From positions 55,148 through 119,147 of the forward strand of contig NZ_VLKJ01000012.1 of the NCBI RefSeq assembly GCF_007830315.1: DNA of 64,000 bases. Direction: 5' to 3'. This stretch comes from Novosphingobium taihuense (GTDB lineage: Bacteria; Pseudomonadota; Alphaproteobacteria; Sphingomonadales; Sphingomonadaceae). The notes beneath the pieces are model-generated. The model was given only the letters and a program-made list of their open reading frames with translations, did not search any database and was not told where the DNA came from. This document shows positions 8,185 through 16,643 of the stretch, piece by piece (position 1 is the stretch's first letter; each line of letters begins with the position of its first letter). The position numbers were made by a program, and so were the translations under genes.

Positions 8185-9338
8185 GGATTACCGCACGGGC
8201 GCTCGCGCCTGCCGTTGCCCTGCTGGCGCTGCCTGCCCATGCGCAGGAGGTGAAAGCCGACGAGAAGGGGCTGACGCTGGAAGCAGGGCCACTGGAACTC
8301 AACCTCGGCGGGCGGCTCCATCTTGATGCCAGCGTGTTCGACGAACCCGATGTGCCGCGCACCGGTACCACCAGCGGCGACGTGCGCCGCGCCCGCATCG
8401 AACTTTCAGGGCGGGTAGCCAATGTGCTGCGCTTTCGCGTCGATCGCGAGTTTGCAGGGGCCAAGGGCTGGCGCAACGTCTGGGCCTCGATCGAGCCGGT
8501 CAAGAACCTGGAGATCAAGGGTGGCAACATGATCGTGCCGTTCTCGCTCGAAGACCTGCAAAGCTCGAACGTCACTCCTTTTGCCGAACGGTCGATGGCA
8601 TCGGCGCTCACCGGGGGTTTTGGTCTGGGCGGTGCGGTGTCGACCGGCGGCAAGCACTGGAGCGCGAGCCTCGGCTATTTTACCGATGCGCTGGCAAATG
8701 AAGAAGGCCGCACCACCGAACGCGGCAAGGGCGTGGTCGGACGAGTCACCATAGCGCCCATACGCACGCGCAACACCGTGCTGCACTTTGGCATCGGCGG
8801 TGAACAGCGCACCTTTTCGGCCACCGAGCGCGTGCGCTTTACCGCCGATCCGGGCTCGGTCTTTGCGCCCAATGTGATGTCGAGCGGCACGCTCGGCTCG
8901 CTCGATAAGCTGACGGCATGGAATGGCGAGGTGGCCGTCTCGTTCGGGCCGGTGCTGGTGCAGGGGCAGGCGATCGCACTGAAGCTGCATCGCACTCTGC
9001 TCGCCGATCGCAGCTTCAACGGCCAGACCGTCTCGGTCGGCTGGATCGTCACCGGCCAGCGCCATGACTACAGCGCTTCATCGGGCGTGTTCGGCGGGCC
9101 AGACCGGCGCAAGGGCGCAGGCGCGTTCGAGGTTGCCGCGCGCTACAGTCGCCTTGATCTCGTCGACGGCACGTTTGATCGCGGCATCGGCCGCGCGCTC
9201 AGCGCCAGCGCGATCTGGACGATCAACGCCAATCTGCGCGTACTGGCAACCTACACCGACAACAGGGTCCATTTCCCCAGTGGTGGACTGCCGGTGATCA
9301 ACCGTGTCGGCGTGCTGAGAGCGCAGATCAGTTTCTGA
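8181..9338 (+). CDS. OprO/OprP-type outer-membrane porin
   Basis: This 385-residue outer-membrane porin has a signal peptide (about 1-21, PAHAQ). The sequence GPLELNLGGRLHLDASVFD and the paired RRARIELSGRVANVLRFRVDREFAG are typical of the phosphate-selective porin O/P family, and the chain ends with a C-terminal Phe (QISF) as expected for barrel insertion. OprO/OprP porins pass phosphate or polyphosphate, but many sphingomonad members have other, unknown anions as substrates. It is the last gene of the 5277-9338 operon; a hairpin at 9380-9409 follows. The specific selectivity residues cannot be judged here. Confidence 0.75.
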   Translation: MRITARALAPAVALLALPAHAQEVKADEKGLTLEAGPLELNLGGRLHLDASVFDEPDVPRTGTTSGDVRRARIELSGRVANVLRFRVDREFAGAKGWRNVWASIEPVKNLEIKGGNMIVPFSLEDLQSSNVTPFAERSMASALTGGFGLGGAVSTGGKHWSASLGYFTDALANEEGRTTERGKGVVGRVTIAPIRTRNTVLHFGIGGEQRTFSATERVRFTADPGSVFAPNVMSSGTLGSLDKLTAWNGEVAVSFGPVLVQGQAIALKLHRTLLADRSFNGQTVSVGWIVTGQRHDYSASSGVFGGPDRRKGAGAFEVAARYSRLDLVDGTFDRGIGRALSASAIWTINANLRVLATYTDNRVHFPSGGLPVINRVGVLRAQISF

Positions 9339-9379
9339 AGCGGGCCCTTTCGGGTTGGCTTCCGCCAGGTCCTGACTTT

Positions 9380-9409
9380 GGGGCGGTCACTTGCTGGAGT
9401 GGCCGCCCC
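9380..9409. terminator. Hairpin terminator between porin and anti-sigma genes
   Basis: Stem GGGGCGGTCAC (9380-9390) and GTGGCCGCCCC (9399-9409) pair over 11 positions with one G-U, around an 8-nt loop. On the + strand ATTCTTTTG follows, which suits termination of the porin operon. The hairpin overlaps the last codons of the convergent anti-sigma gene (ends 9387), so it may act in both directions. Confidence 0.6.
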
Positions 9410-10094
9410 ATTCTTTTGCGATAAGCGCCTGTTCGGCTGTGGCATCAAGCGGATCGGCAAGCTTGAGGCGAGCTTGTGCTGCATCCAGCGCAGCATCATC
9501 CGCGCCAGATGCCACGGCAAATTCTGCATTGTCGGCAGGCGCAGAGCCTTTGCCTTTGGCTTCGATGATCCACGCGCCCTTGTCATCGCGGCAGGCCATG
9601 GCGACGTCCTTGCCGTCACCGAATGCGCGGCACCAGCGCCCGTCTGCTGCCTGTGCGGTGAGCATCGGCGTGATCTTGCGCCCGTCGGGCAGGTCGGCTT
9701 GCGCCAGCGAAGGCGTGCGGTCCAGTGCCTGCGACAGCGGATCACGGGCGTCCCCGCCCGATCGGGGCGCGACCAGCAGCACGGCGACAAGGCTTGCCGC
9801 AAGCGCGCCGCCAAGCGGAAGGGCGTGGCGCTGCCACCAGGGGGAATTGTCGTTCGCGGCTATGGGCGCAGGCGGCTCGACCAGCCCCAGCCGCTCGAGC
9901 ATGGCCGGATCGATCGGCGCTTCAGCCACCGGCGCAAAGGCGGCGGTCATCAGGCTGTCATTGCCTTGCCACTCCTGCGCAAGCGCGGCGAGATCGGGAT
10001 CGGAGCCAAGCTCGGCTTCGAAAGCCGTCAGTTCCGCTCCGGTCAATTCGCCATCAAGCCATGCGGCCAGTCGTTCCTCGCGCGAGAGCGTCAT
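9387..10094 (-). CDS. Anti-sigma factor, membrane-anchored (module 1)
   Basis: A 235-residue protein overlapping the sigma gene by 4 bp (stop of sigma and start of this gene share ATGA on the minus strand). An N-terminal cytoplasmic part (AAWLDGELTGAELTAFEAELG) resembles zinc-less anti-sigma domains. A single membrane helix lies at about residues 90-112 (ALPLGGALAASLVAVLLVAP). The C-terminal periplasmic domain carries the motif WCRAF with a partner ACRDDKGAW. It should hold the ECF sigma factor inactive at the membrane until a signal arrives. The same layout and the same Cys-x-Ala and ACRD motifs recur in the paralogue at 38139-38840. Confidence 0.75.
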   Translation of the reverse strand: MTLSREERLAAWLDGELTGAELTAFEAELGSDPDLAALAQEWQGNDSLMTAAFAPVAEAPIDPAMLERLGLVEPPAPIAANDNSPWWQRHALPLGGALAASLVAVLLVAPRSGGDARDPLSQALDRTPSLAQADLPDGRKITPMLTAQAADGRWCRAFGDGKDVAMACRDDKGAWIIEAKGKGSAPADNAEFAVASGADDAALDAAQARLKLADPLDATAEQALIAKEWGGHSSK

Positions 10095-10639
10095 CGTGCG
10101 GCATCCTTGTTGCTTTCGCGGGTTTCGCCAAGAGCTTCGGCAATACGGCCCCGTGCCCGGGCAAGGCGGCTCATCACTGTGCCGATGGGCAGGTCCAGCA
10201 CCTCGGCCGTATCGCGATAGCTGCGCCCCTCGATCACCACGAGCACGAAGACAACGCGCTGATCGTCGGGCAAGGCCTGCAGGGCGCGCTGGGCCGCTGC
10301 CAGTTGCGAGCGGCCTTCGACCAGTTCGCGCCCGTCGCTACCGGCAAGGCTATGCAGCGCATCGACGTCCACAGCTGTTCCGCGCCGCTTTGCCGCGCGC
10401 GCGCCATCGATGTGCAGGTTCTGGGCAATCCGGAACATCCAGCTGTCCAGCCGGGTCCCGGGCTCGAACTGGCCGGAGCGCGACAGCGCCCGTTCAACCG
10501 TGGCCTGCATCAGATCGTCTCCATCGACGGAATTGCCCGCCATCGCCTGGCAGAATCGGCGCAGGCGCGGGAGCGCGGCGACGATTGCCGCCCGCATCCC
10601 TCCTGCACCAAGCCCTGCCTGTTCCATCCATGCCCCCAT
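10091..10639 (-). CDS. ECF sigma factor, sigma-70 family (module 1)
   Basis: This ~182-residue alternative sigma factor has region 2 (DDLMQATVERALSR, GTRLDSWMFRIAQNLHIDGARA) and region 4 (LPDDQRVVFVLVVIEGRSYRDTAEVLDLPIGTVMSRLARARGRIAEAL). I chose ATG 10639 as start, with an alternative ATG at 10627; a TTG at 10666 would add nine residues and has no better ribosome site. The anti-sigma gene overlaps it downstream. A subtilase gene is divergent, 145 bp away. Region 2 of this factor and of the 37645 factor share DSWMxR and the region 4 core, so they are paralogues. ECF factors of this type usually activate their own operon. Confidence 0.8.
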   Translation of the reverse strand: MGAWMEQAGLGAGGMRAAIVAALPRLRRFCQAMAGNSVDGDDLMQATVERALSRSGQFEPGTRLDSWMFRIAQNLHIDGARAAKRRGTAVDVDALHSLAGSDGRELVEGRSQLAAAQRALQALPDDQRVVFVLVVIEGRSYRDTAEVLDLPIGTVMSRLARARGRIAEALGETRESNKDAAR

Positions 10640-10783
10640 AACGACCAGCGTTGTCAGGTATTCCAAGTCGCCCCCACACGCGCTACAAAAAAGTGCCGGA
10701 CGAAAAAGTGCCGACTGTGTGGAACGGGCGGAATAACGCAGGCTTGCAGACGTTGTCGGCGCGTATCAAGCGGGATTGCATCC

Positions 10784-12232
10784 ATGACCATGCGCGCCAT
10801 TCTTGCCGGAATTGCAATAAGCTCCCTGTCCGTTTCGGCGGTTCCTCATGATCGTGATCCGCCCGAACCTTCGCGCGCGCAGGAGCGGCTGGAACGCGAA
10901 CAGGACCGCGCAGCCCAGCGCGCCGAGGAACGCGCCGCGCGGTTCGAGGCCGATCGTGCGCGGATCGAGGAACGAGCGGTGCGCGAACCGGCCAAGGCCG
11001 CCGAAGACCTTCAGAAGCTCGATGCGGATCGCGTGAAGGAGGAGGTCAAGGCCGCAGAGGACGCCGAGAAGGCCGAGGTTGACTACGAAAAGGACCTTGC
11101 TGATGATGCCGAGGATGCGCTCGAAGATGCTGCGAAGTTAGCCGAGAAGGCCGACTCCAGCGGCGAGAGCGAGTATGGCAGCAGTGTCGAGATGCGCGAC
11201 CTTGCCGATGGCGAGCGCGCCGAGCATGACGAGCGCGGCTACCCCGTGCGGCGCGGAGAGGTTTTCGCACTCGACATGCCCGAACCCGCGCTGGCGCAGT
11301 TGCAACGCGCAGGGTTCAAGATCATCGAGCGGGTCCGGTTCGAAGCGCTCGATCGCGACATGCTGCGGCTCGCCGCGCCCGATGGCGTCAGCGCAACGGC
11401 GGCGCGCGACCAGTTGCGCGCCCTCGCTCCCGGCGCCACGGTCGATCTCGTCCACTATTACGGACTGGACCTGACCGCTGGTTCGAAGCCCCACAAGACC
11501 CGCGAGAAAGCGATGCCCTCGCGGTCGAACAACACATTTGCCGTCGGCGTGATCGACACCGCTATTGCGCCGCACAAGGCGCTGGCTGCGGCTAGGATCG
11601 TGGCGTGGAGCGATGGCGCTTCTGCGCAGGCTCCCGCCATGCACGGCACTGCAGTTGCTTCGCTCCTGGCCACGGCCGGACGGCCGACGATCTACAACGC
11701 CAACATCTTTCGTGGGCCAGCGGACCGGCCCTACACCTCGGCCGAAGTCATCGCCTCGGCGCTGGCCTGGACTCTGCGTCAGGACGTGCCGGTCATAAAC
11801 ATGAGCATTGCCGGTCCGCGCAATGCCATCCTCGACCGGCTGATCCGCGATGCCGTCGCCTCGGGCAGGGTCGTGGTCGCCGCGGCCGGAAACGGAGGCC
11901 CGACCGCTCCGCCGTCGTACCCCGCTGCCGTGCCGGGGGTGATTGCGGTGACTGCTGTCGACAAGGATCGCCGCGTCTATCGTCTCGCCCAGCGCGGGCG
12001 CCACATCGCGGTGGCGGCCTATGGTGTCGACGTGGTTGCTGCCGATGTCAGGAGCAATTTTGCCCGTTTCACAGGAACGTCGTTTGCCACACCCGTCATC
12101 TCGGCCTGGCTTGCCCGGTGCAGGGCAAACGGCACGACCACTGCCGCGTGCGGGCACCAGCTGAAGGACGCCGCGAAAGATCTGGGCGCCAAGGGGTTTG
12201 ACGAAATCTACGGTTTTGGTCTCGTCGAGTGA
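10784..12232 (+). CDS. S8-family serine protease with coiled-coil N-terminus (module 1)
   Basis: A 482-residue protein with an N-terminal hydrophobic segment (about 3-20) that may be a signal peptide or anchor. Residues about 25-130 are rich in Glu, Arg, Ala and Lys (coiled-coil-like), then a prodomain-like stretch (about 150-225, LRLAAPDGVSATAARDQLRAL) precedes the subtilase domain. The catalytic triad is visible: Asp in GVIDTAIA, His in MHGTAVASLLA and Ser in TGTSFATP, with the oxyanion Asn in AAAGNGGP. The start is ATG 10784, with ATG 10790 an alternative. It is divergent from the sigma gene and may cleave a periplasmic partner such as the anti-sigma factor; that role is inference. Confidence 0.8.
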   Translation: MTMRAILAGIAISSLSVSAVPHDRDPPEPSRAQERLEREQDRAAQRAEERAARFEADRARIEERAVREPAKAAEDLQKLDADRVKEEVKAAEDAEKAEVDYEKDLADDAEDALEDAAKLAEKADSSGESEYGSSVEMRDLADGERAEHDERGYPVRRGEVFALDMPEPALAQLQRAGFKIIERVRFEALDRDMLRLAAPDGVSATAARDQLRALAPGATVDLVHYYGLDLTAGSKPHKTREKAMPSRSNNTFAVGVIDTAIAPHKALAAARIVAWSDGASAQAPAMHGTAVASLLATAGRPTIYNANIFRGPADRPYTSAEVIASALAWTLRQDVPVINMSIAGPRNAILDRLIRDAVASGRVVVAAAGNGGPTAPPSYPAAVPGVIAVTAVDKDRRVYRLAQRGRHIAVAAYGVDVVAADVRSNFARFTGTSFATPVISAWLARCRANGTTTAACGHQLKDAAKDLGAKGFDEIYGFGLVE

Positions 12233-12242
12233 TCGCCCGACT

Positions 12243-12992
12243 TCAGGACCCGTCGGTAATCAGCGTGCCGCCGTCCACGACAAGATTGTGACCCGTGACA
12301 AAGGCGCCTGCCGGAGACGCAAGGAAAACGGCAGCGCCTGCGACTTCGGCAACGGTGCCGGGGCGGCGGAGCGGGGTCATCGCCATGCGGCGGGCCATGA
12401 AGGCGGCATCATCAAGCAGGGGCTGCGACAGTTCGGTGGCGATGAAGCCGGGAGAAATCGCGTTGACGCGCACGCCTTGCGGCCCCCATTCAACCGCGAG
12501 ATTGCGGGCGAGCTGGGCAACGCCCGCCTTGGCCAGAGCATAGGTGTTGATCCGGCCATTGCCGCGCAGCGAGGAAAGGCTCGCCATCAGCACTGCCGCG
12601 CCGCCGCCTGAAGCTGCGATGTGGGGCAGGGCAAGGTTGCACAGGACGACCTGGCTGCGCAGGTTGATCGCCATGACGCGGGCGTAGTCGTCCATGTCGG
12701 CATCCGCAAAGGGGCCGGGCTTGCCGGTGATGCCAGCGTTGCAGACCAGAATGTCGATGCCGCCGAGCGTGTCGAGCGTGAAATCAACGAGAGATTTCTG
12801 CGCTATGTCGTCCGCCACATCACAAGCAAGGCCGGGCATCTTGAGTTCCGCCGCGACGCGCGCGGTGTCGACAACATCCTCGCTGGAAATCACCACGCGA
12901 GCGCCTTGCGCAATCAGCGCTTCGGCAACGGCGCGGCCGATGCCGCGGGTGGATCCGGTGACGATGGCTCTCTTGCCCGACAGGTCGAACAT
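12243..12992 (-). CDS. Short-chain dehydrogenase/reductase (SDR)
   Basis: A 249-residue classical SDR with the NAD(P)-binding motif TGSTRGIG (about residues 12-19), the NAG motif in LVCNAGITG, the active-site pair YALAK and C-terminal GPQGVRVNAISPGFIATEL. It lacks an N-terminal signal and acts in the cytoplasm. The substrate is unknown but its position, overlapping the cupin gene by 1 bp (TGATG on the minus strand) and in line with EthD-like and FAH genes, fits oxidation or reduction of a ring-cleavage or side-chain intermediate in an aromatic pathway. It is the last gene of a four-gene minus-strand operon and faces the protease gene with a 10 bp gap. Confidence 0.8.
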   Translation of the reverse strand: MFDLSGKRAIVTGSTRGIGRAVAEALIAQGARVVISSEDVVDTARVAAELKMPGLACDVADDIAQKSLVDFTLDTLGGIDILVCNAGITGKPGPFADADMDDYARVMAINLRSQVVLCNLALPHIAASGGGAAVLMASLSSLRGNGRINTYALAKAGVAQLARNLAVEWGPQGVRVNAISPGFIATELSQPLLDDAAFMARRMAMTPLRRPGTVAEVAGAAVFLASPAGAFVTGHNLVVDGGTLITDGS

Positions 12993-13504
12993 CAGCGCGG
13001 CTTGTCCTCGGGCAGTGGCTGTCCGTTGTGGGTGTATGCGGGCGCCTCAATCAGGACGAAGGCGATGCGGCAGACCTTGTCCGTTGTGTTGCGCCACAAG
13101 TGGTTAGTGCCGCGTTGGATGATGATCCCACCCTTGCCGATAGTGCGCTTGGCGCCGTCGTCCAGTTCCAGTTCGACCTCGCCTTCAAGGACAATGCCGT
13201 AGTCGATCGAGTTGGTGCGGTGCATCGGGCTTTCCTTGCCCGGCAGCATGTCGACGATGCGGATGACCGAACCGCCCTCCAGCGTGAGGCCGGCCTCGCG
13301 GTGGCGACCGTCGGTTTCGTCGTTGTTGTCGGCCGGGACCGTCGCCGTGGTCCAGATCAGCAGGAACGAGGCATCGCCCGATGGGATCATCTTCGTGGGA
13401 GTGATGTCTTCTGACTTGAATATGGCGCGCCCATTGGCGTCATGGCCTGTCACCACGCGCTGGATGGGGGGGAGGCCGGAATCCGAAAGGATTTGATCGG
13501 GCAT
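12992..13504 (-). CDS. Cupin-domain protein
   Basis: A 170-residue single-domain cupin. Cupin motif 1-like residues appear in GKESPMHRTNSIDYGIVLEGEVEL (about 88-111), and motif 2 in GTNHLWRNTTDKVCRIAFV (about 132-150), which together hold one His and acidic metal ligands. Cupins may bind a metal for dioxygenase or isomerase chemistry, or may just bind a small acid. The size is smaller than that of gentisate 1,2-dioxygenase. It sits between an EthD-like and an SDR gene in the same operon, so a catabolic role is likely; the reaction is not determinable from the sequence. Confidence 0.7.
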   Translation of the reverse strand: MPDQILSDSGLPPIQRVVTGHDANGRAIFKSEDITPTKMIPSGDASFLLIWTTATVPADNNDETDGRHREAGLTLEGGSVIRIVDMLPGKESPMHRTNSIDYGIVLEGEVELELDDGAKRTIGKGGIIIQRGTNHLWRNTTDKVCRIAFVLIEAPAYTHNGQPLPEDKPR

Positions 13505-13521
13505 TGGCGGGACTCCGGTTT

Positions 13522-14181
13522 TCAGAGGAAGCGGACAGGTTCGGCAAGCAGGTGCCGAGTCTCAGATGGTGCAATCACCGTATCTGCCAGTGCGGCGAGT
13601 GCTTCAACGCAGGCCGGGATGTCAGCGTTGGCATCAAGGCCAATCTCGTCGAATTGCTCGTAAGGGAAAACGCCATCGGCTATGCGGGCGCGGTTGGTGA
13701 CTACGCCACGGACGCCTGGACGCGTGGCAAACCCGGCCAAAGTGCTCGCCCAGGCGGCGAGATCGAAATCGCCTATGTCGCGGAACACGAAAAGCTTGGC
13801 TTCAGCCTGATCTGCGCCCGGAGCGACTTCGCATTCTTCTGCGAAGAGGGCGACCGATCCGGCAAGCTCGCGGAAGTTGTCCTCATCGGGGCCGACGCGA
13901 TTCTGATAGGCTTCGCTGGCCTTGGAAGCGACCATGTCTGCAATCGCAGCGAAGCGGATCACGGTGATAGCGTCGCGCTCGTCCAACGCAGGGGTGGCAG
14001 CGCAATCGAGGGTATAGTGATGGACGTAGCTTGCGAACTTGCCCGAAACTTGCGGTTCGGCCACGACCATCGGGCCGTGGATTGTCTCAAGATGACGGCG
14101 CAGCCCGGCTCGGTCGAGGCCCGCGCGGGTACGGGGCAGGATCACCAGCTTCACCGGGCCGGACAGGGGAGCTTCAACCAC
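13522..14181 (-). CDS. EthD-like domain protein
   Basis: A 219-residue protein whose N-terminal half fits the EthD/stress-responsive dimeric alpha-beta barrel (VKLVILPRTRAGLDRAGLRRHLETIHGP followed by VHHYTL). A second, weaker copy of such a ferredoxin-like unit may lie at residues 115-215. EthD domain proteins often accompany ring-cleavage or dehydration enzymes. It overlaps the FAH gene by 8 bp at its start (14174-14181) and precedes the cupin gene by 17 bp, so it belongs to the same operon. The family call is moderate; I have no specific substrate. Confidence 0.6.
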   Translation of the reverse strand: MVEAPLSGPVKLVILPRTRAGLDRAGLRRHLETIHGPMVVAEPQVSGKFASYVHHYTLDCAATPALDERDAITVIRFAAIADMVASKASEAYQNRVGPDEDNFRELAGSVALFAEECEVAPGADQAEAKLFVFRDIGDFDLAAWASTLAGFATRPGVRGVVTNRARIADGVFPYEQFDEIGLDANADIPACVEALAALADTVIAPSETRHLLAEPVRFL

Positions 14182-15118
14182 GGATCACCTTCTGTTCGAT
14201 TGCACCGAACGGGGCACGCCCGCTTGGATCCACTGCTTCCATGCGTACCGTATCGCCGAACCGCATGAACGGCGTTTTTGCCTCGCCTAGGTCGAGCACT
14301 TCGATGCCGCGTCGCTCGGCAATGCACGATGATCCGATCTCGCGGAAGTTGGTATTGGAGACTGTGCCCGATCCAATCACCGTGCCGGCGACGAGGTCGC
14401 GGGTGCGGGCGGCGTGGGCGACGAGTTCGTGGAAGCCTTGGCCCATAGGTTCGCCATTGGCGGCACCGAAGCGTTGCCCGTTCCAGTCGACATTGAGGTT
14501 GAGGCAGACGCGCCCGTTGTGCCAGTTTTCGCCCAACTCCTCGGGCGTCACCGCAAACGGCGCCATGCCGCAGGGGGGCTTGGCCTGAATCCAGCCGAAG
14601 CCGGTCTTCATTTCGGGCCCTGCCAATGCGCGCAGTGACCAATCGTTGATCTGGACGATCAGGCGGATGTGCCCCATTGCTTCGGCGGCGCTCGTCCCCA
14701 TCGGAACGGCATCGACGATCACGCCGAATTCGCCCTCGAAATCGATGTCTAGCGCCTCGTCGGGGAACTTCACTTGGTCTGTGGGACCGTAAAACTTGTC
14801 GGACGTACCCTGATACATCAGTGGCAGGTCAGTCTTGGGCTTGGTGATGCCGAGGACCGCGTCCATCAGGTCTCCATGGCTCTGGAAGGCCGAGCCATCA
14901 AGCCACTGCCACGCGCGGGGTAGGGGAGCCATGATCGCCGCAGGATCGAGCGGTTCGGGGAAGTCATCGATCGCTCGCAGGGCCAGTTCGACCTCGGTCC
15001 ATGCCTCGAGCGCCTGCTGCAGCGTGGCGGCTGGCGCCGACATACAAGCCGCGCCATCGGGCGAGACGACGACGAGCCGACCGTCCTTCGATCCATCACG
15101 CAATGTGGCAAGACGCAT
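14174..15118 (-). CDS. Fumarylacetoacetate hydrolase family enzyme
   Basis: A 314-residue FAH-fold enzyme starting at ATG 15118; upstream in-frame codons belong to noncoding sequence. The core carries metal-binding Glu and Asp clusters: IDFEGEFGVIVDAVPMG (about residues 130-150), the IQINDWS segment, and GTVIGSGTVSN (about 265-275). FAH-family enzymes hydrolyse or decarboxylate beta-diketo or acylpyruvate products of ring cleavage. It is the first gene of the minus-strand operon FAH-EthD-cupin-SDR, reading away from the remnant at 15243 and the hydrolase at 15476. The exact substrate cannot be read. Confidence 0.8.
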   Translation of the reverse strand: MRLATLRDGSKDGRLVVVSPDGAACMSAPAATLQQALEAWTEVELALRAIDDFPEPLDPAAIMAPLPRAWQWLDGSAFQSHGDLMDAVLGITKPKTDLPLMYQGTSDKFYGPTDQVKFPDEALDIDFEGEFGVIVDAVPMGTSAAEAMGHIRLIVQINDWSLRALAGPEMKTGFGWIQAKPPCGMAPFAVTPEELGENWHNGRVCLNLNVDWNGQRFGAANGEPMGQGFHELVAHAARTRDLVAGTVIGSGTVSNTNFREIGSSCIAERRGIEVLDLGEAKTPFMRFGDTVRMEAVDPSGRAPFGAIEQKVIRG

Positions 15119-15242
15119 ATGGTTCTTTCCCCCGCAGCTCGTTGATCCTGCCGTTAGGCAGGGCGCTTGAACAGGACAAAGGCATTCGGTCGATAGGCTT
15201 GCATCGATACAATGCGATGGTCGCGACCCGGAGCGTGTTGCA

Positions 15243-15464
15243 ATGGGCTGCTCCATTGCAAACAGCCTGACGCTGCAGGAGCGCAAGGACATCGAGCTCG
15301 CCCAGGCGAAGGTGCGGAAGTTCGCGCAGATCCAGCGCGCCAGCATCACCGAGGTTGAGGTCGAGACGATGCCGGGCGTGGTGCTGTTCATCGCCTCGGA
15401 CGCTTCGGCGCTGATGACCGGAACAAGCCTCGTCATCGGCGGCGGCGGATGGACCGCGGAATAG
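15243..15464 (+). pseudogene. Chimeric remnant: histidinol-dehydrogenase-like piece joined to SDR tail
   Basis: An open frame of 73 codons without a full domain. Codons about 9-48 (LTLQERKDIELAQ, FAQIQRAS, VEVETMPGVVL) read like the N-terminal region of histidinol dehydrogenase-family enzymes, where the family continues with GHKNIPV. From codon 49 the sequence FIASDASALMTGTSLVIGGGGWTA switches to the typical C-terminus of an SDR enzyme. The junction lies near 15384-15390. A deletion that joined two ancestral neighbouring genes would explain this. It stops 11 bp before the hydrolase gene, and a small fusion product could still be expressed. Confidence 0.6.
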
Positions 15465-15475
15465 GAGTATAAACG

Positions 15476-16639
15476 ATGTTTGAACCGTTTCCCGGAAACT
15501 ACGTCTGGAACCTCGGGCTCAACCTCGCGCTGATTGCGGGGGGCAACCATGGCGAGTTGGACGAAGTTTGTCGCCCGGTGCGCGAAGCCGCGAAGGCCGG
15601 TGCCGATGCTGGCTCCGCCCAGTTGTTCGATAGCTGGATCGCAGTGGCAGATCAGGTCACGCGCAACGCCGAGTGGGACGAGGTCGAGGGATTTCTGCTC
15701 TCGGCTGGTACGAAGTACCTGCGCGCTTCCGGCTATTACCTCGGCGCCGAGCGCCTTCAGAGCCGCGACTACGCACCCCGCTGGGCGGCCTATGACAAGG
15801 GGCTGCAACTCTATCACAAGGGTTGCGCCCTGCGCGGCCTGCATGTCGAGAAGGTGGAGATTCCCTACGAAGGATCGAGCTATCCGGCGATCTTCGTCCA
15901 CGACGGGAGCGGAACGCCGCGTCCCACCCTTGTCTCGGTCAATGGGCTGGACTCGATGAAGGAGCAGGTTGCCATGGCAGGGCATGGGGCGGTCAATCTC
16001 GAGCGGGGCATGAACACCCTGTTCCTAGACCAGCCCGGCACTGGCGAGGCGATCCGCAAGCGCAATCTGCCAGCGATATTCGATGCCGAACGCTGGGGCA
16101 GCCCGGCGTTTGACTACCTGCTGACACGCAGCGACGTGATCCACTCGCAGATCGGCATCTTCGGGCTGTCGTTCGGCGGCTATCACGCGCCGCGCATTGC
16201 CGCGAATGACCCGCGCTACGCGTTGTGCGCGGTGATGGGAGCCAACCACGTCTGGGGCCAGCGCCAACGCGAGCGTGTGGCAAACGAAGGCGAGAACCCC
16301 GTGCCGCATTATTGGGACCATGTGATGTGGGTGTTCGGGATCGACAGCCAGCAGGCGTTCCTCGACTATGCCGACCAGATCACGCTCGATGGGCAGGTCG
16401 AGAAGATCCGCGTGCCGTTCCTGATCACCCATGGCGAAAACGATCGCCAGATTCCCGCCTACAACGCGCAGATGTCCTACGATCAGGCAGTCAACAGCCC
16501 GAAGCGCACCTTGCGCATCTTTACCAAGGCGGATTTCGAAGTGGAGCACTGCGGGGCAGACAACGGTACTGCCATGCGCGATTACATCGCCGACTGGTGC
16601 GCGCAGACCTTTGCCGAGATGGCCGGGAACAAGGGCTGA
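15476..16639 (+). CDS. Alpha/beta hydrolase, probable C-C bond or ester hydrolase (DHPON hydrolase-like)
   Basis: A 387-residue enzyme with a helical N-terminal cap of about 130 residues and a C-terminal alpha/beta hydrolase domain. The nucleophile elbow GLSFGG (about 227-232), the acidic residue in THGENDRQIP and His in VEHCGAD form the triad. This layout matches 2,6-dihydroxypseudooxynicotine hydrolase and related DUF1100/FrsA-like proteins that cleave carbon-carbon bonds in ketones. It starts at ATG 15476 after AGGAG. It runs in the + direction, between two decayed genes, and feeds into a region with TetR and Rieske genes. The substrate is unknown. Confidence 0.75.
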   Translation: MFEPFPGNYVWNLGLNLALIAGGNHGELDEVCRPVREAAKAGADAGSAQLFDSWIAVADQVTRNAEWDEVEGFLLSAGTKYLRASGYYLGAERLQSRDYAPRWAAYDKGLQLYHKGCALRGLHVEKVEIPYEGSSYPAIFVHDGSGTPRPTLVSVNGLDSMKEQVAMAGHGAVNLERGMNTLFLDQPGTGEAIRKRNLPAIFDAERWGSPAFDYLLTRSDVIHSQIGIFGLSFGGYHAPRIAANDPRYALCAVMGANHVWGQRQRERVANEGENPVPHYWDHVMWVFGIDSQQAFLDYADQITLDGQVEKIRVPFLITHGENDRQIPAYNAQMSYDQAVNSPKRTLRIFTKADFEVEHCGADNGTAMRDYIADWCAQTFAEMAGNKG

Positions 16640-16643
16640 GGGT

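Noticed and set aside
11138..12157. Long minus-strand open frame (339 codons) opposite the module-1 protease
   Set aside because: It is antisense to a gene with intact catalytic motifs and arises from high-GC codon structure; its translation is rich in Arg, Gly and His with no domain.
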